A stretch of 30,652 bases of DNA from an uncultured Collinsella sp. (lineage in GTDB: Bacteria > Actinomycetota > Coriobacteriia > Coriobacteriales > Coriobacteriaceae). The notes below the pieces were generated by a model, which did not search any database, had not been told where the DNA came from, and saw nothing but the letters and a program-made list of their open reading frames with translations. Where the stretch lies: the NCBI GenBank assembly GCA_900549535.1, contig UROR01000010.1:1-30652 (forward strand). Reading direction: 5' to 3'. Shown piece after piece: positions 1 through 8,286 of this stretch. The position numbers and the translations under genes were made by a program. The stretch's first letter is position 1. The number at the start of each line of letters is the position of its first letter.

Positions 1-2214
1 GTCGCGGAACATCTCGTAGTATTGCATCTTGGCGTAATCCTCGCGCGCCTTGGTGGCGGCTGCGGCAGCGGCGTCGTCACCGGTGACGTTGGAGGAGAGC
101 GCCCAGCGCAGGCTGGCGTCCTCGTAGCCCACCGAGTTGATAGCGGGCAGCGACTCGCGCAGCGTCATGTGCGCTTTCTGGTAGTCGGTCAGCGGTGCGC
201 CGATCAGCTGCATGAGCTGCGTGGACAGGTAGTTGGTGGACAGGTCGTCGACCTTGCTCGTCTGGTCGCAGCCGGCAACGTCGTAGTTGGCCCAGATGAT
301 GTAGTCGGTCTGCCACAAGCGCTCCTGGTGAGTGGCGTCGTCCTCGCCGGTAAACCACTTATCGTTGAACTTGGACGGGAAGAACGGCTGGTGGTCGCCC
401 CAGAACACCACGACTACCTTACGGTCGAGCTTGCTCAGGGCGTTGAGGAAGTAGCGCAGCGCCTGGTCGGACTGCTCGATGCACGAGACATACTCGTCGA
501 CATCGGAGAGCGTGCCGTCCTCGACGGTCTTGGCGTCCAGATCGGTCGTGTCGATATTCAGGTGCATCTGCTTGTCGACCGGCAGCAGGCCCGTGTCGTA
601 GCCCGAGTGGTTCTGCATGGTCACGTCGAAGATAAACTGCGGATCGGCGTTCTGGTCGAGCAGCTCAAGAATCTTGTCATAGGTCGCCTGGTCGGTCACC
701 ATACCGCGCAGAGTGTCGGCTCCCTGGAAGTCGTTGATGGACAGGAACCGGTCAAAGCCAAAGTCCTTGTACACGTTCTCGCGGTTCCAGTTGGTGGCGT
801 GGTTGGGGTGCATGGCCGTGGTGGAATATCCGAGCGACTCGAACTGCTCTGCCAGGTTCCCGGTCGTTTCCATGTTGTAGATGGTGTAGGGGTACACGCC
901 CGAGCCCAGGTTGGCCATGGAGTTGCCGGTCATAAACTCAAACTCGGTATTGGCGGTACCGCCGCCGTAGGCGCTCACGTAGAGCTTGCCGCGGCTGAGG
1001 CAGTTGGACAGGTTCTTAAAGTACTGCGGGCCCTCGTAGCCGGCGCGCATGTTCTGGTAGATCGACAGATCCGAGAAGGTCTCGTTCATGATGGCGATGA
1101 CCGTGGGCTTCTCGCTGTCGAACTGCTCCTTTGCGGCGGCGCGCTCATCGCTCTTAGCCGCGTCGGATTTGTCATAGGCCTTGGCGTACTTTTTGAGCGT
1201 GGCCTTGGCATCGTCGACGGAGTAGTCGGCGGGTTTGGGCGGCTTGATGGACTGCGCTGCGCTAATGAAAGCGGGCAGGTAGCCCTCGCGCCAGTAGCTC
1301 TCGAGCGGGCGCCAGGTGTAGACGGTGATGCCGAGGGTGTTGTAGTAGTCGATGAGCGTGACGTGTGCGGTCACACCGCCCAGGCACAGCACGGCGACGA
1401 GCAGGTTGGTGAGCAGCATGCGCTTGGCGTTGGCGGCGCCCTTCTGACGGTGCGGTGCCACCAGGCCGGCGTACTCGCACAGCAGCATGGCGATGGCGGT
1501 AAAGCCCATGGACAGCACGCAGAACAGCGAGATCGAGAAGGTGTAGCCGGTGCCGGCGACCGCGGCGGCGGTGGAGATGGCCGAAAGGTCGCCCGGCTGG
1601 ATGGGCATGGATTTAAACGTGATGACGAAGAACTCGGCAATGCCCAGGACAAAGAGGGCAAAGGCCAGGACCGCGGGAGCTGCGCCGTGGCGCTGGAACA
1701 GGAAGAACAGGCCGGTCATGAGCACGGTGATGATGGCCCACTCGAGCAGGATGCACAGGGGGTAGACCCAGGTAAAGTCGTGGTTGGACGAGACCTCCAT
1801 GCCCAGCAGCGCAAAGACGCCGGCGAGCAGCAGGCACAGGACGGCGGCGACGAGCGGTTTACCCACAAAGGCTCCGCGCAGGCGGGCGAGCTTGCCGGTG
1901 GGGGCGGGGGCGTCGGGCCCGGCGAACGCAAAGACGCGCGGGGCGATGCGGTCGCGGGCGATACTGGCCCAGGCGCAGCCGGTGAGGATGGCATTGGTCA
2001 GGATGAGCATCACAAAGGCGAGCGGCTCGTTTTGGGCGACGAGGCCAATGGCGCCCCAGACGGTCAAAAAGAGCTGGAACAGGCCAAAGGTGACGCTCCA
2101 GGCGAAGGCGCCCTTGGTGACGGTGCCCGACTGAGCGCGAATGGCCTTGGCCTCGCGCAAGACAAGGTAGACGGTCGCCGCAAGACCGACGAGCGAGATG
2201 GCGGCAGCGAACAT
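1..2214 (-). CDS. LtaS-type sulfatase / phosphoglycerol transferase family membrane protein (3' partial)
   Basis: This is a membrane enzyme of the lipoteichoic-acid synthase / alkaline-phosphatase superfamily, which usually transfers glycerol-phosphate or a similar group to cell-envelope polymers outside the cell. It reads open for 738 codons and runs off the left edge. The first ~390 residues hold about eight hydrophobic spans. After that comes an extracellular sulfatase domain with family motifs: NETFSDL (the Thr is the expected catalytic nucleophile), EFEFMTGNS, a block with HPNHATNWNRENVY followed by GFDRF, TMQNHSGY, and the metal-binding FWGDHQPF. The start is ATG 2214, with GAGGAG seven bases upstream. 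The gene is divergent from the nitroreductase. The fold family is secure; the exact polymer substrate is not known, and the C-terminus is missing. Confidence 0.88.
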   Translation of the reverse strand, partial: MFAAAISLVGLAATVYLVLREAKAIRAQSGTVTKGAFAWSVTFGLFQLFLTVWGAIGLVAQNEPLAFVMLILTNAILTGCAWASIARDRIAPRVFAFAGPDAPAPTGKLARLRGAFVGKPLVAAVLCLLLAGVFALLGMEVSSNHDFTWVYPLCILLEWAIITVLMTGLFFLFQRHGAAPAVLAFALFVLGIAEFFVITFKSMPIQPGDLSAISTAAAVAGTGYTFSISLFCVLSMGFTAIAMLLCEYAGLVAPHRQKGAANAKRMLLTNLLVAVLCLGGVTAHVTLIDYYNTLGITVYTWRPLESYWREGYLPAFISAAQSIKPPKPADYSVDDAKATLKKYAKAYDKSDAAKSDERAAAKEQFDSEKPTVIAIMNETFSDLSIYQNMRAGYEGPQYFKNLSNCLSRGKLYVSAYGGGTANTEFEFMTGNSMANLGSGVYPYTIYNMETTGNLAEQFESLGYSTTAMHPNHATNWNRENVYKDFGFDRFLSINDFQGADTLRGMVTDQATYDKILELLDQNADPQFIFDVTMQNHSGYDTGLLPVDKQMHLNIDTTDLDAKTVEDGTLSDVDEYVSCIEQSDQALRYFLNALSKLDRKVVVVFWGDHQPFFPSKFNDKWFTGEDDATHQERLWQTDYIIWANYDVAGCDQTSKVDDLSTNYLSTQLMQLIGAPLTDYQKAHMTLRESLPAINSVGYEDASLRWALSSNVTGDDAAAAAATKAREDYAKMQYYEMFRD

Positions 2215-2428
2215 GCTGAGACTCCTCACAAACTTAAAACCTACGAAAGCGGGGGTTTACCCGATTGTTACCTAAATATGCGCTGCAATTGGTGTCCGCG
2301 CACAACAACCAGCCATATTAACGCGCACGTGTGGCGGTGTGGCGCAATGTAGTGGCGACCTGCGCGATAATGGACGGGAATTACACGGAAACGTAAAGGC
2401 TTCTTAAAGAATTGGCGAGGATGAGGCG

Positions 2429-3286
2429 ATGAACGAACGGGCTTGTATGACGAGTGCGGGTGACGTGGACGCGGGCGGCTATCCGGTCGAGACTACGGGC
2501 AACGCGGTGCTGGACACGTTGGAGCACCGTTCCTCCACGCGTGCCTTCGCGCGTGATGACGACGACCGTCCCGTGGCGGTGACCGACGAGCAGCGTGCGG
2601 CGATTTTGCATGCGGCGAGTCGCGCGCCGTCGGCGGGCGCCATGATGATGTATTCCATCGTGAGCATTCGCGAGCAGGCAACGCTCGACCGCCTGGCCGA
2701 CCTGTGCGACCACCAGCCCATGATCGCCAAGGCGCCCTGGGCACTTATATTTGTGGTCGATTATGCCAAGTGGATCGATCTGTTTGAGCACGTGGGCTGC
2801 TTTGAGCCCGAGTTTGTCGAGCGCACGGGCAAGGCGCCCCGCCGCGCGCCGGGTTTGGGCGACTTTGCCATCGCGGCCCAGGATGCCGTGATCGCCGCGC
2901 AAAACGCCGTGGTTGCCGCCGAGGCCCTGGGGCTGGGGGGCTGCTACATCGGTGATATCGTCGAGAATGCCGAGGAAGTTGCCGAGCTGCTCGATTTGCC
3001 GCCCTATACCATGCCGCTGTCGATGCTCATCATCGGCACGCCCCGCAAGGAGCGCCCGGCAATCGCGCACCCCGTGGTGAACCTGGTGCACGAGGAGCGC
3101 TACTGCCGTGCGGATGCCGCGACTATGGATGCGCAGGTGGCCGAGATGGATGCGATGTTTCGCCCGCATGCCCGCGAGGTGGGCGAGCGCGTGGTGGATA
3201 TCTACACCCGCAAACACACCAGTCCCTTTATGGCCGAGATGAGCCGCTCCATGGAGTGGTGGTTCAAAAACTGGCTTGGAAAATGA
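2429..3286 (+). CDS. Nitroreductase-family FMN oxidoreductase
   Basis: A 285-residue protein of the nitroreductase family: FMN-dependent NAD(P)H oxidoreductases that reduce nitro compounds, quinones or flavins in the cytoplasm. Visible signs are the N-terminal FMN-phosphate-binding RSSTRAF, the APSAGAMMM segment that matches the usual PSxxN region, a central AIAAQNAVVAAEALGLG helix and the following GCYIGDI strand typical of the fold. It is longer than minimal family members (~200 residues) because of an extended N-terminus and a C-terminal tail. The start ATG 2429 follows a GAGGATGAGG purine stretch; ATG 2447 is an alternative. It stands alone, followed by a palindromic hairpin at 3289. The physiological substrate cannot be read from the sequence. 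Confidence 0.88.
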   Translation: MNERACMTSAGDVDAGGYPVETTGNAVLDTLEHRSSTRAFARDDDDRPVAVTDEQRAAILHAASRAPSAGAMMMYSIVSIREQATLDRLADLCDHQPMIAKAPWALIFVVDYAKWIDLFEHVGCFEPEFVERTGKAPRRAPGLGDFAIAAQDAVIAAQNAVVAAEALGLGGCYIGDIVENAEEVAELLDLPPYTMPLSMLIIGTPRKERPAIAHPVVNLVHEERYCRADAATMDAQVAEMDAMFRPHAREVGERVVDIYTRKHTSPFMAEMSRSMEWWFKNWLGK

Positions 3287-3288
3287 CG

Positions 3289-3321
3289 AATGTGACAAAG
3301 GGAAAGTCCCTCTGTCACATT
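3289..3321. repeat. Dispersed palindrome copy 1 (TGTGACAAAGGG family), terminator-like
   Basis: The two 15-base arms are AATGTGACAAAGGGA and TCCCTCTGTCACATT, separated by AAG, with a single mismatch. It starts two bases after the nitroreductase stop codon. Related copies lie at 16633, 27239 and 28788. RNA from either strand would fold into a strong hairpin. There is no long T tract, so terminator function is inferred. Confidence 0.8.
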
Positions 3322-3404
3322 CCATATCGCCGTGGTGGCCTAAAGGTCGTATAAATGTTTATCTAGCTGGGAAGACGGTGCCATTTAAACATGGGCTGAT
3401 TACC

Positions 3405-3410
3405 TATAAT
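3405..3410 (+). promoter_or_regulatory. Candidate -10 box for kup
   Basis: A perfect TATAAT lies 35 bases before the kup start codon. No good -35 match is seen at 16-18 bp spacing, so this is a partial promoter call. The predicted leader is only about 30 nt and leaves no room for a c-di-AMP riboswitch. Confidence 0.45.
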
Positions 3411-3445
3411 CCCTTCGAACATTAAAGTTGGGAGGAAACCGGCTT

Positions 3446-5473
3446 ATGGAACAAAAGGCCAAGGAGGCAGCTTCGCACGCTGCGATTCCTGTGAGCATCT
3501 CGGCGATGCTCGTCACGCTGGGCGTGGTGTACGGCGATATCGGCACCAGCCCTATGTATGTAACCAAGGCGCTCGTCGCCGGCAACGGCGGCATCGGAAG
3601 CGTCACGGAGGAGTTCGTGCTCGGCGCGCTCTCCCTTGTCGTGTGGACGGTCACGTTGCTGACCACCATCAAGTATGTGCTCATCTCGCTGCGCGCCGAT
3701 AACCATGGTGAGGGCGGCATCTTTGCCCTGTACAGCCTGGTCAAGCGCTGCGGCAAGTGGCTTATCATCCCCGCCATGCTGGGCGGCGCGGCACTGCTCG
3801 CCGACGGCATCCTGACGCCGGCCGTTACCGTTACCACGGCCATCGAGGGCCTGCGCACCATCCCGGCGGTCCATGCCGTGCTGGGCGATGACCAGGGCCG
3901 CGTCGTCGCCATTACGCTCGCCATCATCATCGTGCTCTTCTTGGTACAGCGCATCGGTACGGCCAAGATCGGTCACGCCTTTGGCCCCATCATGACGCTG
4001 TGGTTCCTGTTCCTGGGCGGCACGGGTCTGTTCTTTGTCTTCCAGCACCCCGCCGTGCTGCTGTGCCTCAACCCGGTGCGCGGCATCGCCTTTTTGCTGA
4101 GCCCCAACAACCACGCGGGCATCATGATTCTGGGCAGCTGCTTCCTCGCCACCACCGGTGCCGAGGCGCTCTACTCCGACATGGGCCACGTCGGCCGCGG
4201 CAACATCTACGCTACCTGGCCGTTCGTTAAGTGCTGCCTGCTGCTTTCCTATATGGGCCAGGGCGCTTGGCTTATGAACAACGCTGCCAACCCCGAGCTC
4301 ATGGGCATTGCCGACCTCAACCCGTTCTACCAGATGCTCGCCCCGGGCCTGCGTCCCTTTGCCGTAGGCCTTTCCACCGTTGCGGCCATCATTGCCTCGC
4401 AGGCGCTCATCACCGGCGCGTTTTCGCTGGTGTCCGAGGCCAGCCGCCTGGACCTTATGCCGCACATGCAGGTCTTCTACCCTGCCGAGACCAAGGGCCA
4501 GCTCTACATCCCCATGGTCAACAACGTCATGCTTGTCGGCTGCGTCATCGTGGTGCTGCTGTTCCAGAACTCGGCGCATATGGAAGCCGCCTACGGCCTT
4601 GCCATTACGCTGACTATGATGTGCACCACGCTGCTGCTCTTCTTCTACCTGCACGAGGAGCGCAAGCTCAAGGTTGCTCCGTGGATCTTCGCGGCCTTCT
4701 TCCTTTTGCTCGAAGGCTTCTTCTTCGTGAGCTCACTTACCAAGTTCTTCCACGGCGGCTACTTCACCATCCTCATGGCCGCGCTCATCATGGGCATCAT
4801 GGTGTGCTGGTACAACGGTACGGCTGTTGAGCAGCGCCAGTTTACGCTGCTGCCGCTGCGCAGCTACCTGCCGCAGCTCAAGCGCCTGCGCGACGACGAC
4901 CGTTACGAGCGCATGAGCGACAACGTCGTGTACCTGACCAAGGACACCCATACCGACTACATCGACCGCGACATCGTCTACTCGATTTTGGACAAGCATC
5001 CCAAGCGCGCTCGCGCCTGGTGGTTCGTGAATGTCGAGACCATGGACGAGCCGCATACCTTTGCCTATTCGGTCGAGACGTTCGGCACCGACTACGTGTT
5101 CCGCGTGCATCTGTACCTGGGCTACAAGATCAACCAGCGCGTCAATGCCTATCTGCGTCAGGTCGTTCAGGACCTGGCTGCCACCGGCGAGCTGCCGGCG
5201 CAGACGCATGACTACTCGGTCTACAAGGATCCGGGCAACATCGGTACGTTCAAGTTCGTCCTGATCCGTAAGCTTCTGGCGCCCGAAAGCGATGTGGAGC
5301 CGAGCGAGCGTACGGCCATCACGCTCAAGTACATCATCCGCCGCGCCGCCGGCACGCCTGCACGCTGGTACGGCCTGGAGAACTCCAACGTGAGCTTTGA
5401 GTACGTGCCGCTGTTCACCAAGTTCAAGGCCGTGAACAAGATGCAGCGCCTGGCCCCCAACGAGCGACCGTAG
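3446..5473 (+). CDS. kup: KUP-family potassium uptake transporter
   Basis: A proton-coupled K+ importer of the KUP/HAK/KT family in the cytoplasmic membrane. The 675-residue product carries the family signature GVVYGDIGTSP at residues 26-36, where the Asp is implicated in ion coupling. About twelve membrane spans follow over residues 15-450, then a hydrophilic C-terminal cytosolic domain (about 450-675). Length is close to the usual 620-700. ATG 3446 is chosen because GGGAGG sits 10 bases upstream; a TTG 18 bases earlier overlaps this ribosome-binding site and is unlikely to be used. A 64-residue membrane protein follows 69 bp downstream and a KdpDE-like system follows that, suggesting a potassium locus. 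K+ transport by the family is well established; regulation by the neighbours is inference. Confidence 0.95.
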   Translation: MEQKAKEAASHAAIPVSISAMLVTLGVVYGDIGTSPMYVTKALVAGNGGIGSVTEEFVLGALSLVVWTVTLLTTIKYVLISLRADNHGEGGIFALYSLVKRCGKWLIIPAMLGGAALLADGILTPAVTVTTAIEGLRTIPAVHAVLGDDQGRVVAITLAIIIVLFLVQRIGTAKIGHAFGPIMTLWFLFLGGTGLFFVFQHPAVLLCLNPVRGIAFLLSPNNHAGIMILGSCFLATTGAEALYSDMGHVGRGNIYATWPFVKCCLLLSYMGQGAWLMNNAANPELMGIADLNPFYQMLAPGLRPFAVGLSTVAAIIASQALITGAFSLVSEASRLDLMPHMQVFYPAETKGQLYIPMVNNVMLVGCVIVVLLFQNSAHMEAAYGLAITLTMMCTTLLLFFYLHEERKLKVAPWIFAAFFLLLEGFFFVSSLTKFFHGGYFTILMAALIMGIMVCWYNGTAVEQRQFTLLPLRSYLPQLKRLRDDDRYERMSDNVVYLTKDTHTDYIDRDIVYSILDKHPKRARAWWFVNVETMDEPHTFAYSVETFGTDYVFRVHLYLGYKINQRVNAYLRQVVQDLAATGELPAQTHDYSVYKDPGNIGTFKFVLIRKLLAPESDVEPSERTAITLKYIIRRAAGTPARWYGLENSNVSFEYVPLFTKFKAVNKMQRLAPNERP

Positions 5474-5542
5474 TCGACGCTCGAGGTTTGTCTGCGAACG
5501 GGCGGGCTTGTAATGACGGGGATTGAGTCCTGGGAGGAAACC

Positions 5543-5737
5543 ATGGATGCAAAGGTGCTTGACGGTCGCGATCTTGCGACCGAGCTGGTGCGTGAGGTAC
5601 GCGCCGATGCCGCCGAAGATCGGTTTTTGACGAACCGTGCCAACATGGATATGGCCGATCGCGTAATTTCGATCGTGGCACTGGTATTTGGAGCGGTGTG
5701 CGTGTGTGCCCTGCTCGCGCACGTGCTGTTTGTCTAG
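5543..5737 (+). CDS. Small single-span membrane protein, unknown function
   Basis: A predicted 64-residue protein with an acidic, charged N-terminal half (residues 1-37) and one strongly hydrophobic C-terminal segment (about 38-64, ADRVISIVALVFGAV onwards). The C-terminus ends right after the membrane span. ATG 5543 has GGGAGG five bases before it; the same 11-base leader GGGAGGAAACC precedes kup, which supports this start over ATG 5513. It lies 69 bp after kup and before a strong terminator, so it is probably co-transcribed with kup. No family was recognised. A regulatory subunit for Kup is one possibility, from position only. Confidence 0.6.
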   Translation: MDAKVLDGRDLATELVREVRADAAEDRFLTNRANMDMADRVISIVALVFGAVCVCALLAHVLFV

Positions 5738-5782
5738 CGACCGCCGGCTGCAAAGGCTATACACTTGGAACCACCACAAGGG

Positions 5783-5828
5783 AAACCACCACAAAGGTGC
5801 CTGTCCCTTTGTGGTGGTTTTTGTTTTT
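5783..5828 (+). terminator. Rho-independent terminator after the kup unit
   Basis: Perfect 15-bp arms (AAACCACCACAAAGG at 5783-5797 and its complement at 5806-5820) enclose an 8-base loop and are followed by TTGTTTTT. A partial direct copy of the left arm, AACCACCACAAGGG, lies just upstream at 5769. The core ACAAAGG...CCTTTGT resembles the TGTGACAAAGGG palindromes elsewhere in the window. It separates the kup unit from the sensor kinase. Confidence 0.85.
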
Positions 5829-5848
5829 GAGAGAGGAGCGGGGCGCTG

Positions 5849-7474
5849 ATGGACGTCCGTACGGACGGCGATATTGCCGATAACTTTTGGTGGCGGCGCA
5901 CAACGCTGGCGCGCCGCACTCCTCTGTATGACGCCTGCGTATCGGTGGGACTGCTGGTCGCGGCGACGATTGTGGGCGCGCTGCTCGACCATCCGGGTCT
6001 CGCGCCGAGCATCATGATCGTCTATGTGTTCGCCGTTCAGCTGTGCGCATTCTTTACCTGGAGTCGCCTGTATTGCTTGCTGAGCTCGGCTGCCGCCGTG
6101 GCGCTCTACAACTTCTTGTTTGTCGACCCGCGCTACTCGCTGTCGCTTATCGACCGCGGCTATCCCGGCATGTTCTTCATCATGTTCGTGGTCTCGCTTG
6201 TGTCGAGCTCGATTGCGTTGGCCCTGCGCCGCGCCTTGGCACAGGCTGCCGCCAGCGACCGCCGCACGCATATGGTGCTCGAGACCAACCGCATGCTGCA
6301 GCGGTGCGCCGACGAGCAGCAGATCGTTCATGCCATGGCAACGCAGCTGGCGCGTCTTTCGGGCTGTCCGGTCGTGTGGTACAGCGCCGACGCCGAGGGC
6401 GATGACCTGCTGCCGCGCGCGACTTACACGGCCGTGGGCGATGCCGCGCCGGTGCATGAACTGGCGCCGCAGATGCCGCCGCGGCTCTCGGCGTCCGCCT
6501 ATGTGGGAACGCCGCTCGATGCCACCTATGGCGGCTCGGCGTTTTATGGCATCTACCTGACGGTTCGCACGGGCGACGGCTTCGCGCGCTCGGGCGACCC
6601 CGCCTCGGTGGTGGGCGTGCTGGCTATCGTTGCCGAGCCCGACGTGCTGACGCACGAGGAGCGAACACTTGCCGATGCCATCGTGAGCGAAGGCGAGCTG
6701 GCACTCGATCGCGCCCGCGCTATGGAGGCCCGCGAGGAGGCGGCGGTGCTTGCCAAAAACGAACAGCTGCGCGCCAACCTGCTGCGCTCCATCTCGCACG
6801 ATCTGCGCACACCGCTTACCAGTATTTCGGGTAATGCCGACGTGCTGCTCGATCAGGGCTCGACCGGCACCGCGGTTCTCGATGCCCAGACGCGCCGTGG
6901 CCTTCTTCTATCCATTCGCTCGGATGCGCTGTGGCTCAACGCCACCGTCGAGAACCTGCTCGCCATCACCAAGCTCGAGGGCGGCGGCATGCACCTGTCG
7001 ACCACGCTCGAGCTCATGGACGATATCGTCGAGGAGGCGCTGCGCCACGTGAACCCTGCCGTGCGCGAGCACGACCTTAAGGTGGTGGCGTGCGATGAGC
7101 CGGCGCTCGTCAACGTCGATGCGCGCCTGATGGTGCAGCTGGTGGTCAATCTGGTGAACAACGCCATCACCTATACGCCCACAGGCTCGCATATCATGAT
7201 TTCGATTAGCGTCGACGATGGACGCGTGGCGTGCTCGGTGGTCGATGATGGTCCGGGCATCGCACCCGAGGACCGCGAGCGGATCTTTGAGTCGTTCTAC
7301 ACCGCCAACCACGGTCTGGCTGACAGTCACCGCAGCGTGGGCCTGGGTCTTTCGCTCTGCCGCTCCATTGCGCTGGCGCATGGCGGTAGCATAGAGGTTG
7401 CCGCGGCGGACCCGCACGGCTCGGTCTTTACGATTGAGCTTCCTGCCGCCGACGTTTCGTTTGATAAGGAGTAG
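5849..7474 (+). CDS. KdpD-like sensor histidine kinase lacking the N-terminal KdpD/Usp region
   Basis: A 541-residue membrane histidine kinase. Residues ~30-130 form a four-span DUF4118 module with the KdpD-typical YNFLFVDPRYSLSL loop. A GAF-like region follows (about 140-290), then a HisKA domain with SISHDLRTPLTS (His317 predicted as phosphorylated), and an HATPase with NLVNNAITY (N box), DDGPGIAP (G1) and GLGLSLC (G2). E. coli KdpD is about 894 residues; the ~350-residue N-terminal KdpD and Usp domains are absent here. The start ATG 5849 follows GAGAGAGGAG. It is coupled to the regulator gene four bases downstream. KdpD proteins sense K+ limitation or ionic stress, but no kdpFABC is in the window, so its target may be the adjacent kup gene (inference). 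Confidence 0.9.
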   Translation: MDVRTDGDIADNFWWRRTTLARRTPLYDACVSVGLLVAATIVGALLDHPGLAPSIMIVYVFAVQLCAFFTWSRLYCLLSSAAAVALYNFLFVDPRYSLSLIDRGYPGMFFIMFVVSLVSSSIALALRRALAQAAASDRRTHMVLETNRMLQRCADEQQIVHAMATQLARLSGCPVVWYSADAEGDDLLPRATYTAVGDAAPVHELAPQMPPRLSASAYVGTPLDATYGGSAFYGIYLTVRTGDGFARSGDPASVVGVLAIVAEPDVLTHEERTLADAIVSEGELALDRARAMEAREEAAVLAKNEQLRANLLRSISHDLRTPLTSISGNADVLLDQGSTGTAVLDAQTRRGLLLSIRSDALWLNATVENLLAITKLEGGGMHLSTTLELMDDIVEEALRHVNPAVREHDLKVVACDEPALVNVDARLMVQLVVNLVNNAITYTPTGSHIMISISVDDGRVACSVVDDGPGIAPEDRERIFESFYTANHGLADSHRSVGLGLSLCRSIALAHGGSIEVAAADPHGSVFTIELPAADVSFDKE

Positions 7475-7478
7475 CGCT

Positions 7479-8192
7479 GTGCCGAACTCTGCCGTAAAAC
7501 CGCTCATCTTGGTCGTTGAGGACGACCCCGCCGTTCGCAATCTTATTGTTGCCGCGCTCGAGGCGCACGGCTTGCGCCATATGGCCGTGGAGACCGCCCA
7601 TGCCGCCATCGCCGCCGCCTCGTCGCAGACGCTGAGCATTGTGCTGCTCGATCTGGGCCTGCCCGATATGGACGGCGTCAAGGTGGTGGAGTCGGTGCGC
7701 GCATGGTCGGGCATGCCGATTATCGTGGTCTCGGCGCGCAGCGAGGATGCGGACAAAATCCGCGCGCTCGATGCCGGTGCTGACGACTATCTGACCAAGC
7801 CGTTTTCGGTCGAGGAGCTGCTCGCGCGTATTCGCACGACGCTCAGGCGCCTTTCGTATGCGCAAACGGGCGGTGTTGCCTCCGAGGGCTCGTTCGATAC
7901 CGGTGAGCTGCATATCGATTTTGATGCCGGCATCGCCACGATGGATGGCGAGGAACTGCATCTGACGCCGATCGAGTATAAGCTCCTGTGCCTGCTGGCA
8001 CACAACGCCGACAAAGTGCTGACGCACCAGTTTATCCTGCATGAGATTTGGGGCACGGCAACTAAGAGCGACCTGGCGAGCCTGCGTGTCTTTATGGGCA
8101 CGCTGCGCAAGAAGATCGAGTCCGATCCCGCGCATCCGCGCTATATTCAAACGCATGTGGGTATCGGTTACCGATTGGTCACCCAAGGCTAG
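7479..8192 (+). CDS. KdpE-like OmpR-family response regulator
   Basis: A 237-residue transcription factor of the OmpR/PhoB class. The receiver domain (residues 8-125) has the acidic pair D15-D16, the phospho-acceptor D58 in LLDLGLPDMDG, S85 and K107 in DDYLTKPF. The C-terminal winged helix (about 138-235) contains LTPIEYKLLCLL and ends in the typical HVGIGYRL. The start is GTG 7479, with AAGGAG eight bases upstream overlapping the end of the kinase gene; only four bases separate the kinase stop and this start, so the pair is almost certainly one operon. It should be phosphorylated by the upstream kinase. The target promoters are unknown. A large palindrome follows at 8217. Confidence 0.92.
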   Translation: MPNSAVKPLILVVEDDPAVRNLIVAALEAHGLRHMAVETAHAAIAAASSQTLSIVLLDLGLPDMDGVKVVESVRAWSGMPIIVVSARSEDADKIRALDAGADDYLTKPFSVEELLARIRTTLRRLSYAQTGGVASEGSFDTGELHIDFDAGIATMDGEELHLTPIEYKLLCLLAHNADKVLTHQFILHEIWGTATKSDLASLRVFMGTLRKKIESDPAHPRYIQTHVGIGYRLVTQG

Positions 8193-8216
8193 ATCGCCGG
8201 CCACCATCCCACTATG

Positions 8217-8283
8217 AGTTGCGGTGAAATACGGTCTATATTTGCCTAATTCCAGGCAAAACAGTCCGTATTCCACCGCAACT
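8217..8283. repeat. Nested 67-bp palindrome between convergent genes, likely bidirectional terminator
   Basis: Outer arms of 18 bp (AGTTGCGGTGAAATACGG at 8217-8234, complement at 8266-8283, one mismatch) flank an inner hairpin TTTGCCT / AGGCAAA (8241-8247, 8254-8260). It fills the space between the stop codons of the response regulator and rlmKL. Its length and nested layout suggest a dispersed repeat element that may also serve as a shared terminator. Confidence 0.75.
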
Positions 8284-8286
8284 TTG

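Noticed and set aside
22..2352. A 776-codon open frame on the plus strand
   Set aside because: It is antisense to the LtaS-type gene, has low-complexity Gly/Val/His/Asp-rich sequence and no domain; it arises from the third-position GC bias of the real gene.
3322..3445. c-di-AMP (ydaO-type) riboswitch upstream of kup
   Set aside because: The predicted transcript leader is about 30 nt, and none of the conserved riboswitch segments are seen.
3422..6799. Long minus-strand frames opposite kup and the sensor kinase
   Set aside because: Arg/His/Gln-rich shadow frames without motifs; the opposite strand encodes clear transporters and kinases.
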